Below are positions 13,512 to 22,200 of a stretch of DNA of 25,546 bases, in pieces. A program made the translations under genes and the position numbers. This DNA is from Deltaproteobacteria bacterium UBA6601 (lineage in GTDB: Bacteria; Myxococcota_A; UBA796; UBA9615): positions 37,219 to 62,764 of the forward strand of contig DJIF01000142.1 in assembly GCA_002433485.1 (NCBI GenBank), read 5' to 3'. Below the pieces are notes generated by a model. The model made no database searches and was not told the origin of the DNA. It saw nothing but the letters and a program-made list of their open reading frames with translations. Numbering within the stretch: position 1 is the stretch's first letter; each line of letters starts with the position of its first letter.

Positions 13512-15389
13512 TTGAGTGCATCTGAGCCAGTCGAGCTGCGCGCCGGCCCACGCCTATCCCGGCGGCGGGCAGTGCTCTTTGCCTTGCTGACTACCCTTTT
13601 GGTCCTCGGTGGTCTGGAGTTTGGCCTGCGGATTATTGGCGTCCAGGGAGCGCCGGATCGGACCACTACCTGGTTTCCCGATCACATCCTCAATCCGCCT
13701 TTTGTCAATGTTGATGCCGGTGACTCTGCTGCTGGGGCCTGGGTGCGGGCAGGGCAGTCCCATCACTTTCGCCCATTCGCGCCCGGGGATCAGCCCAACA
13801 GCTTCCGTATCGCTGTCTTTGGTGGCTCCGCCGCGCACGGCTATGGGGTTCTGGAGCCGGCAGCGTTCCCTCATCGTGTTGAGCAGTTGCTCCAGGAGGC
13901 GGTTACTGACAAAGAGATCCAGGTCATTAACTTCGGCACTGTTGCCTGGTCTTCTCAGCAGTTGCTGTGGGCGAGTCGTCAGATCTGGGACCTTGGTTCA
14001 TGGGACCTGATCATTATCTATGCAGGTCACAATGAACTGCTGGAGTTGAGTTCCTGGAAGACTTACATGAGTGCTTCTGAGCATCGCCGCTATACCCGGG
14101 CGCTGCTTTGGAACCAGCGTCTGGAAGCTCTGCGCCTGTTTCAGGTTGGCCGCAAGCTGTTGGGTCGAGATCGAGAAGCGCAGTTGCTCGAGCGCGCCTT
14201 ACAACAGGCGGCGGTGGAGGCGGCTGTTGCGGATGAAAACTTGCAGGGTGGTCTGGATCCGGTGGGCAGGATTCCGGCTCAGCAGCTTGATCAGTTGCGC
14301 GCTATTCCGGCCGAACAGCGGGCCCGGATCGGTCCTCTTGAGCGCCGCTATGCGGCCCGCACCTATCGTCACAATGTGGGCAAGATTCTTGATCAGGCCA
14401 GAGCCCATGGAACTCCTCTGTTGGTTATCAACCCGGCTCCCAGTGATTTTCACGATCCCATCTCCTTCCCCTATCCGGGGGAGGAGGGTGCCCGTTTTGC
14501 GAAGCTTCTGGATGCCGGTGAGGACTTAATGAACAACAGTGACTGGGAGGGTATGGAGCGCAATGCGATGGAGGTGCTGGCCAGCCATCAGGACGCCAGA
14601 GCCATGTACATGCTGGCGCAGTCCTTTCAGTACCGAAATAGGTTTGCAGAGGCTAGGGATTGGTACATCAAGGCGCGCGCGTGGACCGAGTATCCTAATC
14701 GGGTGGTCCCGGAGGTGAGTGAGGCGATCGCTTCCTTTGCCGGGCTGGACGGCGTCCTTGCTTATATCGATGGGGAAGCTCTGTTTCGAGCCCGGCATCC
14801 TGACGGTTTCATTGAGTATCAGTTGGTTTATGACCACTGCCACCCCTCGGTGGAGGGCAACTATGTCCTCGCCGGCGAGGTCGTCAGGCGTATTCTTGGA
14901 GCGCAACTGGAGTCGCTGAGCAGCGCTAATGAGCTCGACGTTGATAGTTGGGTAGATCGTGGCCGCAGTGCCATCACTGAGCGACGGGCCGGAGATCCGC
15001 GGCTGTGGGAGTGGGATGGTAGGGACTATAGCGGTGACAATGTGGTCTACATTGCTGACTTTCAAGGGGATTGGCGCAACATTCGGGATGCCCAGGAGCA
15101 GGCTTTGGCCGTCGATAATCCTTCAGCGATGGACTGGCTTTGGGCTGGTAACGGCCGCTTTTTTGACTACGAATTGCCCGCGGCCTTGCAGGCCTGGGAG
15201 CAGGCTTTGACCATAGATCCTGGCTTGTGTCTTGCTTTCGCCAATAAGTCATGGGCCCTGCGCATGGTAGGTCGGCGTGTCGAGGCCCTCAGATATGCAA
15301 GAGCTGCGCTTAGCTGTGCACCAGATAATCTTGAATATCAGGACTTTGTTGCTCTTCTTGAAGCTTGGTTGGCGCCACGACCTCAGTAG
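13512..15389 (+). CDS. membrane-anchored SGNH/GDSL hydrolase-like protein with TPR-like segments
   Basis: 625 residues from a TTG at 13512 with AAGGG 8 nt upstream; an ATG at 13425 would overlap the glycosyltransferase by 62 nt. One N-terminal transmembrane segment (VLFALLTTLLVLGGLEFGL, about 21-39) with RRR before it predicts a periplasmic body. The SGNH blocks are complete: FGGSAAHGYG with nucleophile Ser106, NFGTVAW with Gly142, GHNE with Asn174, and DHCH with Asp441 and His444. The GHNE-L-x-E form occurs in TPR-linked SGNH proteins. An inserted helical region (about 350-400) and the C-terminal 100 residues (repeated A/L-W helices with DPG and APDN turns) look like TPRs. A role in removing or adding acyl groups on a glycan is inferred. 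The 3' end overlaps the convergent beta-barrel gene by 7 nt. Confidence 0.88.
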   Translation: MSASEPVELRAGPRLSRRRAVLFALLTTLLVLGGLEFGLRIIGVQGAPDRTTTWFPDHILNPPFVNVDAGDSAAGAWVRAGQSHHFRPFAPGDQPNSFRIAVFGGSAAHGYGVLEPAAFPHRVEQLLQEAVTDKEIQVINFGTVAWSSQQLLWASRQIWDLGSWDLIIIYAGHNELLELSSWKTYMSASEHRRYTRALLWNQRLEALRLFQVGRKLLGRDREAQLLERALQQAAVEAAVADENLQGGLDPVGRIPAQQLDQLRAIPAEQRARIGPLERRYAARTYRHNVGKILDQARAHGTPLLVINPAPSDFHDPISFPYPGEEGARFAKLLDAGEDLMNNSDWEGMERNAMEVLASHQDARAMYMLAQSFQYRNRFAEARDWYIKARAWTEYPNRVVPEVSEAIASFAGLDGVLAYIDGEALFRARHPDGFIEYQLVYDHCHPSVEGNYVLAGEVVRRILGAQLESLSSANELDVDSWVDRGRSAITERRAGDPRLWEWDGRDYSGDNVVYIADFQGDWRNIRDAQEQALAVDNPSAMDWLWAGNGRFFDYELPAALQAWEQALTIDPGLCLAFANKSWALRMVGRRVEALRYARAALSCAPDNLEYQDFVALLEAWLAPRPQ

Positions 15390-16072
15390 CGGTGTTGGAC
15401 CCCGATGCGGAACCTGCCGGTCAGCCCCAGCAGCTGGCTTGGGCCCGAGAATGCGATGGACGGGCCGCCACCAAGGATGGCGATGAGCGAGGTGTTGTAG
15501 TTCAACTCATACTCGATTCCGCCTGAGATGATCATAGGCCACTCCAACCACCACTGAGTCGGCTGTACCCAGACCCAGAAAGAGAGTGGATTTTCGAAGC
15601 TGAGCAGCAGCCGAAATCTGGGACTCAGGTCCACACTTGCAAGCAGACTGATAGTGACTCCTGGCCCCAGGCTTGGGCGGAAGCTGCGGGAGCGTCCCCA
15701 TTGGTAGTTCTGCGGGTAGACAGCTTTGGTCCCGCCGAAGCCCGCGATGCTGAAGGCCGGGATGACGCCGAGGGCCAGGCTCACCCGGCCTCGTTCCAGC
15801 AGGGTGGTCCTGGTATTGAGTCCGAAGGAAAGGGCCAGAGGCCACAGCTGAACACCCACGCGGGGACCGATAGCTCGGCGTTCTTGAACCAGACCCTCCC
15901 AGACGTAGGAGGCTTCCGGCCATCCCAGATAGACATTGTGGGAGCGCTCGCCCGGGGCGTTGATCTCGCCACCATCTATGGCGCCGGCCTGGACTGGTAG
16001 CGGGGCGATCAGGCACAGCACCGCCAGCAGGCAAAAGACTCCTGGCCAGGGCGTTTTCAGTAAAGGAGTCAC
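15383..16072 (-). CDS. putative outer-membrane beta-barrel protein
   Basis: 229 residues from a GTG at 16072 that overlaps the response-regulator stop by four bases (GTGA). An N-terminal signal peptide (core VFCLLAVLCLIAPLPV, cleavage likely after VQA at about 29) exports it. The mature chain is rich in Gly and alternates hydrophobic and polar residues in about eight to ten strand-like segments with aromatic girdle residues such as SFWVWVQPTQWWLEW. It ends in LTGRFRIGVQHRY, an aromatic-terminated strand typical of barrel insertion signals. I do not recognise a family. It is translationally coupled to the regulator upstream, and its 3' end overlaps the SGNH gene on the other strand. Confidence 0.72.
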   Translation of the reverse strand: MTPLLKTPWPGVFCLLAVLCLIAPLPVQAGAIDGGEINAPGERSHNVYLGWPEASYVWEGLVQERRAIGPRVGVQLWPLALSFGLNTRTTLLERGRVSLALGVIPAFSIAGFGGTKAVYPQNYQWGRSRSFRPSLGPGVTISLLASVDLSPRFRLLLSFENPLSFWVWVQPTQWWLEWPMIISGGIEYELNYNTSLIAILGGGPSIAFSGPSQLLGLTGRFRIGVQHRY

Positions 16073-17628
16073 TCGATCACCGGGCGCCCGGTGATGCGGG
16101 CCATGTAGTGGTGCGAGAGGGCGTGCTCGGGGTCGATGGCGAGGACTTTGTCGAGCAGGCTAATCGCCTCTTCCCGGGCGGCCTGCTGATCGCCACCCGG
16201 TGTGCTTCCCAGGCTGTATATACACCAGGCCAGCGCGCTGAGGACAGCGACTGAGTCGGGATAGGAGCGGGCCAGTCCGCGCAGCTTGGGGGTTGCCGCT
16301 GACCACAGCTCCCGGCTCATCAACAGGCGGATCTCCCGCAGTGTTGCCATCTCTTCAGCGGGTAGGTCCTGGGTAGCAATTGAGGGACCGGGTGGGATGC
16401 TTGGTTCAGGTTCTGGAACCGGCAGCTCAGTGGGTTTTTCGGGTGCCTTCTCCATGGACTCCGCGATGCCAAGCCGGAACAGCAGCCAAAGCATCTTGAT
16501 CAGCTTTTCTGTATGGCTTCGGTAGCTGACAAAGAGCTCAGCCAGGGTAGTTCCGGCACTGATCGCCTCCCGCAGCCCGTCCAATTCAGTAGGCATTTGG
16601 AGGTAGGGCATCAAGCGGTCGTGCCGTGGTCCTGGGACCAGACAGTGTTCACCACGGGGATAGATCTCAGGCGCCAGCTCGTTCATGTCGAGGTGGCGCA
16701 GGGTTGCCTCCTGCATGCAAGAGACCGGGTTCACCTCATGAATCGGCATCCGCTCCACAAAGTCGTCTCCCTGATCGAACTCGTAGTTGCCCTCTTTCCA
16801 GGCAAAGCAACCGATCACAAGCAGTCGAACCTGTTCTTTCTCTGCCATAAGTAGCCGGCGCTCAGAGACCAGTCCGCTGGTCATCGCTGCTGTACCGAAT
16901 GAGACTTTGTCCTGGAAAGCCAGGCGTCGGACAGTAGCCGCTTCTTGAGCCGTTAGCAGATCTTTGCTTACCAACACCGCTTCGATCTGCTCGTCCTTAA
17001 CGTTGCTTGAGGCCCAGACCGGATAGCCGTTCAGGAAGTACAGTTCTCGCGTTACCTTATCGTTGCGCAGGATCAATCGGCCGGCAATGTGTTGGCAGAA
17101 GCCCTCGAACATCATGTAGAGCAGATCTCGCTGGTTAAAAGAGCCGCTCTTGTCGAAGGAGGGTGCACCGTCGCCAAGTAAGGTTCTTACCCGCTCCGCC
17201 CGCCAGGACCCGGTAGAGGTAATCCGGGCGTCTTCTCCGGAAACTTCAGCAGAGCTTGCGGTGAGTACTTCGACGGTGCGGCCAAGCTCAATGAGTGAGA
17301 ATGGCTTGGGCAAGAATTCCACCACACCCAGCTCCCGCAGCTCTTTCTGGAACAGCTTTGGGCTCTTGTAGATCGCGCTCATCAGCAAGATCGGGACTTC
17401 GGCTCCGCCGGGAAGCCCGCGGATGGCGCGGACGATGGCCACGCCCTGCATATCCGGGAGGGTCAGGTCACAGACCACCATCGCTTGCTGTTCTTCAGTG
17501 AAGGCCTGGATCCCTGCGGCTCCGGTTCGTGCGAGGGTCACCTGGTGTCCCAGGAAGCCGAACAGCTCAACCACCTGCTCCCCGAAGCGAGGGTCGTCCT
17601 CGATGACGAGAATGGCGGGTTGGCTCAT
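16069..17628 (-). CDS. response regulator: REC receiver + DUF4388 (PATAN) + TPR
   Basis: 519 residues. The receiver domain spans about 1-120: acidic E10, D11 and D12, the phosphorylatable Asp54 in VVCDLTLPDM, the switch Ser84 and Lys108 in LPKPFS are all present. A DUF4388/PATAN-like segment follows (about 150-330), with GRLILRNDKVTRELYFLNGYPVWASS. A Pro-rich linker (PEPEPSIPPGPS) leads to a C-terminal TPR-like region at about 440-519 ending DPEHALSHHYMARITG. There is no DNA-binding or enzymatic output domain, so signalling probably works through protein contacts, as proposed for PATAN regulators of motility, polarity or biofilm in Cyanobacteria and Myxococcota. No partner kinase lies in the window. 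It runs leftward 58 nt after the ferredoxin gene. Confidence 0.9.
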   Translation of the reverse strand: MSQPAILVIEDDPRFGEQVVELFGFLGHQVTLARTGAAGIQAFTEEQQAMVVCDLTLPDMQGVAIVRAIRGLPGGAEVPILLMSAIYKSPKLFQKELRELGVVEFLPKPFSLIELGRTVEVLTASSAEVSGEDARITSTGSWRAERVRTLLGDGAPSFDKSGSFNQRDLLYMMFEGFCQHIAGRLILRNDKVTRELYFLNGYPVWASSNVKDEQIEAVLVSKDLLTAQEAATVRRLAFQDKVSFGTAAMTSGLVSERRLLMAEKEQVRLLVIGCFAWKEGNYEFDQGDDFVERMPIHEVNPVSCMQEATLRHLDMNELAPEIYPRGEHCLVPGPRHDRLMPYLQMPTELDGLREAISAGTTLAELFVSYRSHTEKLIKMLWLLFRLGIAESMEKAPEKPTELPVPEPEPSIPPGPSIATQDLPAEEMATLREIRLLMSRELWSAATPKLRGLARSYPDSVAVLSALAWCIYSLGSTPGGDQQAAREEAISLLDKVLAIDPEHALSHHYMARITGRPVIE

Positions 17629-17686
17629 TGCCGGACTCTCGACTGATGGGCTTGGAGCAGCAGTGATCTTTTAGAGGGCACCAAAC

Positions 17687-18004
17687 TCAGGTCCTGGAAA
17701 TCTGCAGGTCAGTTACCGGCTTGCCACCGATGAGATGGTCTTCCACGATCATGCGAACGTCATCGCCGCTTTGCGGCGAGTACCAGATGCCGGACGGATA
17801 AACGACCACCACCGGACCGCGTGAGCAGAGGTCCAGGCAGCCTGCTTTGTTGGCGCGTATTTTGCTTTTCAGGCCACGTGCCTTGAGTTCGTCAGAAAAC
17901 AAGCCTCGAATCTCGCTCCCGCCACGGCTGGCACAGCAGCCTCTAGGGTCGTCGGCCGAGCGTTCATTTACGCAGATAAAGACGTGGTGCTCCAAGCGGG
18001 CCAT
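17687..18004 (-). CDS. thioredoxin-like [2Fe-2S] ferredoxin
   Basis: 105 residues, typical for this family. The cluster ligands are Cys11 in VFICVN, Cys23 or Cys24 in DPRGCCASRGG, and Cys56 and Cys60 in AGCLDLC, followed by SRGPVVVVYPSGIWY and an ending around EEHLIGGKP-like EDHLIGGKPVTDL, all characteristic of Shethna/HoxE-like thioredoxin-fold ferredoxins. These are small electron carriers in the cytoplasm; their partners vary. Only a glutaredoxin elsewhere in the window shares iron-sulfur chemistry, so the partner is unknown. The ATG at 18004 has no Shine-Dalgarno sequence, and a good promoter ends seven bases upstream of it. Confidence 0.95.
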   Translation of the reverse strand: MARLEHHVFICVNERSADDPRGCCASRGGSEIRGLFSDELKARGLKSKIRANKAGCLDLCSRGPVVVVYPSGIWYSPQSGDDVRMIVEDHLIGGKPVTDLQISRT

Positions 18005-18011
18005 CGAGGCG

Positions 18012-18040
18012 AGAATAAGAGTCCGTCAGATACCTGTCCA
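18012..18040 (-). promoter_or_regulatory. strong-looking sigma70 promoter of the ferredoxin gene
   Basis: On the minus strand TGGACA (plus 18035-18040, five of six -35 matches) lies 17 bp from TATTCT (plus 18012-18017, four of six -10 matches). The -10 ends seven bases before the ATG at 18004, so the expected +1 is G18005 or A18004, giving a leaderless or nearly leaderless mRNA. Confidence 0.55.
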
Positions 18041-18126
18041 GCGGGGTAGTAGCGTGACGATTGGCTGGTAGACTCGCCGAACCGGTGGATTCAGGTGAAG
18101 GCCAGCCACCGGGGTGAGGGTATTCG

Positions 18127-19203
18127 ATGGGATATAGCAGGCCACCTCTGCAGAGCGTTCTAATGCCATGTGGTCTGAACACTGGCTTGCCTGGTTTGCT
18201 GCCTTTGTTGGTTTTGTTGGCTGCCTGTCGGCCGGAGCCTTTTCCCCCGCCCGATCCTGATCAGCTGATTCCCCCGGCATCCTGTCAGGCGGAGCACCCG
18301 ATCGCCTTGAGTTCCATCGCGCCTGATAGCGCTTTAGATGCGCCGCCCTGGCATCAGCTTTGCACCCTGTGCCCCGCGGACAGTATTGACTTCCGACTTG
18401 TTAATGGGGAGGGCGCAGAGCAGGAGATCTTTCAGGCCTGGGCCGAGGGCGGCCAGTGTGCGGTGGCCATGAGCCAGAGCCCGCTCTCGGCAGCGCAGGA
18501 CTGGTCACTTCAGTCTACTTTGAGCGACGGCACCAGGAGTGCCGTCTGGGAGGTCGAACTTACCATTGCGGCGGGTGCAGGGGCTCCGCCGCTGGATCTG
18601 GGAACAGCTACCTGGATTGCTGCGGCTGAGCGGGGCAGTTTACGCTTGCCGATCTTTCCCGATCAGCTGGAGGAGGGGCTCTTACCGCCCGCTCCGGAGC
18701 TACTGTTGTCGTTTTCTCCTCAAGGTAAAGATGGGCTGCGTCGCATGCATCTGGCCGGGCTCAGCGCTGGAGAGCAGGACCTGTGCATAGCGACAACTGA
18801 GCTTGAGGGTGTGGTTCTAGACACCGAGGGACGCTTCAGTGGCCTAATTCCGGGCGGAGCAAGAGTGCCAACGCCGCTGGGCGATCGAATCGAGCGCGGT
18901 CTGTTGCAGGGTCAATTGAGCGCTGATGGCTCTCAGTTGCTGGAATTGGCCCTCATTGCAGTCTTGGACGTTGCGGCTCAGGCAGCTTCGGAGCAGGTCT
19001 CCGTTGAGGAGGTTTGTGCGCTCTGGGAGCAACAGTTAGGCAGCGATCCATGTGTACCTTGCGTCGCTCCGGATCTGCCGGACTCAGGTCCAGCGGACTG
19101 TGTAACGACGGTGCTTGAATGGCGTGAAATCCCCCTTGCTGATGTTCCTCTTCAGCCCTTAACCATCGATCAGCTTTCCGCTGACTGTCCCCCCTCCTTG
19201 TGA
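18127..19203 (+). CDS. cysteine-rich lipoprotein of unknown function
   Basis: 358 residues from the ATG at 18127, chosen because GAGGG lies six bases upstream; an ATG at 18163 would shorten the signal peptide. The signal peptide has the hydrophobic core LLPLLVLLAAC and a lipobox with Cys34, so the protein is anchored by lipid. A Pro-rich spacer follows (RPEPFPPPDPD). The mature protein has about ten further Cys, including LCTLC, DPCVPC and several single ones, suggesting disulfides in the periplasm or at the cell surface. I do not recognise a family; the fold looks beta-rich in the middle. It lies 7 nt before the glutamate dehydrogenase gene, an unusual partner for a lipoprotein. Confidence 0.83.
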   Translation: MGYSRPPLQSVLMPCGLNTGLPGLLPLLVLLAACRPEPFPPPDPDQLIPPASCQAEHPIALSSIAPDSALDAPPWHQLCTLCPADSIDFRLVNGEGAEQEIFQAWAEGGQCAVAMSQSPLSAAQDWSLQSTLSDGTRSAVWEVELTIAAGAGAPPLDLGTATWIAAAERGSLRLPIFPDQLEEGLLPPAPELLLSFSPQGKDGLRRMHLAGLSAGEQDLCIATTELEGVVLDTEGRFSGLIPGGARVPTPLGDRIERGLLQGQLSADGSQLLELALIAVLDVAAQAASEQVSVEEVCALWEQQLGSDPCVPCVAPDLPDSGPADCVTTVLEWREIPLADVPLQPLTIDQLSADCPPSL

Positions 19204-19210
19204 GTCCTTC

Positions 19211-22200
19211 ATGAGCGCAGCCAAGCCAAGCGGTGTGTCCTCTTCAACGGTGAGCAGCGAGCTGCTGCGGGAATCCGTTGACAGCAGTCTGTCCCAGCTC
19301 GATAGCGAACTGAATCGCCTAATCGCCAAGGGGTTTTTTCATCGTAGTGACGATAATTACCTGCGGGAGAGAGCGGCTGGTGAACTCTGTAGCCAGTGGA
19401 GTGATCTGGCGGCTTGGGTGAGCCGCAGGACCAGCGACGAGGTCAAGGTGCGGGTGTTCAACCCGACTCAGTCTGATAATGGCTATCGCATCAAGCGCAC
19501 AGTTCTACAGACCTGTATGGCAGATCAGGCCTTCATTTTTGATACGGTGCGCAACCGCCTGAGTGGAGCCAATCTTAGTCCTGAACGGCAGGTTCACCCC
19601 ATCTTGGGGGTGGAGCGCGATCAGAACGGTCAACTCCAAAGTGTCGAGCCGATTCCTGATGGCGGTGATCAGCTCGAGTCCATGATGCACTTTGAGCTGC
19701 CCTGGATCAGCAGTGCAAAGAAGCGTGATGAACTCCAGTCTCTGGTCTACGAGGCCCTGGTCGAGGTGCAGGCAGTGGTTGCAGATCACCGGCCCATGCG
19801 GGAGCGGGCCTTGGAGCTGGCCGGTGGGCTTGCAGAGCGGGTAGGTAGCGGTCGCGATCAGGACTTCGCGCACATCGCCAGGGTTCAGAAGTTCCTGCAC
19901 TGGCTGGTGCAGGACAACTTTGTCTTTCTGGGTTACGCAGAATTCGACCTTCAGTCAGGGGAGGGTGCAGCAGCAGCAACGCGCAGAGAGGATTCCTGTC
20001 TTGGTTTGTTGAGGATTTCCTCTGGGGCCGATGACAGCAGCTCGCCGCCGCCTTCTGCGCTGGCCTGGCTGCAGTTGCATGAGACGCTGTTTCTTGACAA
20101 AGGCGATCGAGAAGCGGGCATTCACCGGCCCGGCAAGATGGACTATGTGGGGCTGCGCTTGCTGAACTCGAGCGGGGTCAGCCAGCAACTGTCTTTGTTC
20201 TGGGGGCTCTACACTCATAAGGCGATCACAGAAGACATCAGTAGGATTCCCATCCTCAAGGAGAAGCTTGATCAGGTTCTTAAGGCCGAGTCTGCGGTTG
20301 AGGGCAGCCACCTGCAGCGTAAGCTTGAGGAGGCCTTCCGGTCGGTTCCTGTGGAGTACCTGTTCGGCGCAGATGTAGACTCTATTCGTCACGTCCTGGG
20401 GCTGGTGATCTCAGCAGAAGACCAGCAGGCGACCGGAGTGCATCTGCTCGAAGCACCGACTCGCAGGGCCGCCTTTGTGTTGGTCTCTTTGCCCCGCGAT
20501 CGCTACGACGATGAAGTGCGCAAGGCTACCAGCCAGCGCCTGCTCAAGGTGATGGGTGCCAACTACATGGATTGGCGGGTGGTCATGGGTACTACCGGTC
20601 AGGTGATTCTGCAGTACTTCATAACTTCTCAGCGCCCCTTTCGGATTAAGGAGCCGGCGGAGCTGGAGCAGGCCATTCTTTCGGTGACCGGAACTTGGGC
20701 CGATCATCTACAGCGTATTCTGCTCAACCGCACAGTCGGTGAGTCAGAGGCGGCTTCGTTGCTGGAGCAGTATCGAGATGCCTTTCCTGAGGGCTATCAG
20801 CTAGATAATCAGGCGGCTGAGGCTTGCGATGATATTGAACGGCTGGAACTGCTGGCTGAGGATCGACCGTTGGTTGTCGCGCACAGCACCGAGGGCGACG
20901 ATGCGATCTCGGGAGTGAGTCGACTCAAGCTATATCAGCGCAGCAAGATCTATCTCACGGACTCGGCCCCGGTTCTCAACAACTTCGGCTTGACCGTCAT
21001 TGATCAGTCCTCGGATACGGTCTGTACCGCCGATGGCAGGACCTTCTATATCGACTCTTTCCGGGCCCTGCCTGCTGGTAAGGGAGTCGAAGTGAGTTCG
21101 CTCGGTGAAGCCCTCTCAGAGGCCTTGGAGTCGACCCTCTCTGGTCTGGCGCGGGATGATTCTCTTAATGCTCTGCTGCTGGGCGCTGGCCTGAACTGGC
21201 GTGAGATCGAGGTGCTCCGCGCATACATCAGCTATGGCCGTCAGCTGGGCTCTGCAGTTCCTTTTGGTACCAGTTATAGCCACTGGTGCAGTCATCCTGA
21301 GGCAGCATCACTGTTGCTGCGCCTGTTCCATGCTCGGTTTAAGCCGGGAATTGGCGGAGCCCGTTCCAGGGAACGTCAGCAACTGGTCAAGCGGCACCAG
21401 AAGAAGTTGCTTGTCTATCTTGATGGAGTGGCCCGTGCGGCCGAGGACCGGACCATCCGCAGGGGGCTCAATCTGGTCATGGCGACCTTGCGGACCAACT
21501 TCTTCTCGCGGGCTGGGGATGATCAGCATCCATTGGCCTTCAAGATCGATTGCGCCATCGTCGATGAGATGCCGGCTCCGCGTCCCTATCGTGAGATCTG
21601 GGTGCAACATCGTCGGGTCGAAGGTGTTCACCTGCGCGGGGGCCCGGTCGCCAGAGGTGGTTTGCGCTGGAGCGACCGACCGACTGATTTTCGCACTGAG
21701 GTGCTGGGGCTGATGGACACCCAGATGGTCAAGAACGTGCTGATTGTCCCGGTGGGGGCCAAGGGCGGCTTTGTTCTGCGTGATTCCTACGCCAGCTGGG
21801 CTGAGGCCAGGGCCGCCGCCGATGAATACTACAAGGTCTTTATCCGGGGCCTGCTTGATGTCACCGATAATGTGGTCGACGGCAAAGTAGTTCCGCCTGA
21901 GCGGGTGGTTCGTTATGACGGTGACGATCCTTACCTGGTGGTCGCTGCGGATAAGGGCACCGCCCATCTCAGTGATACGGCCAATGCCATCTCCCAGGAG
22001 TATGGCTTCTGGCTTGATGACGCCTTTGCTTCTGGCGGCTCTCAGGGCTACGACCATAAGAAGTACGGGATTACCGCCAAAGGAGCCTGGGTCTGCGTTC
22101 GACGACACTTCAGGGAGCTCGGCCTCGATCCTGAGAAGGACGAGATCACCGCGGTCGGTATTGGTGACATGAGCGGAGATGTGTTCGGCAATGGCTTGCT

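Noticed and set aside
13079..13666. A 195-codon minus-strand open frame across the glycosyltransferase/SGNH junction
   Set aside because: It is antisense to the end of one convincing gene and the start of another, with no domain or ribosome site of its own.
21308..22108. A 266-codon minus-strand open frame
   Set aside because: It lies opposite the catalytic core of glutamate dehydrogenase and has no recognisable motif; a shadow of a highly conserved coding region.
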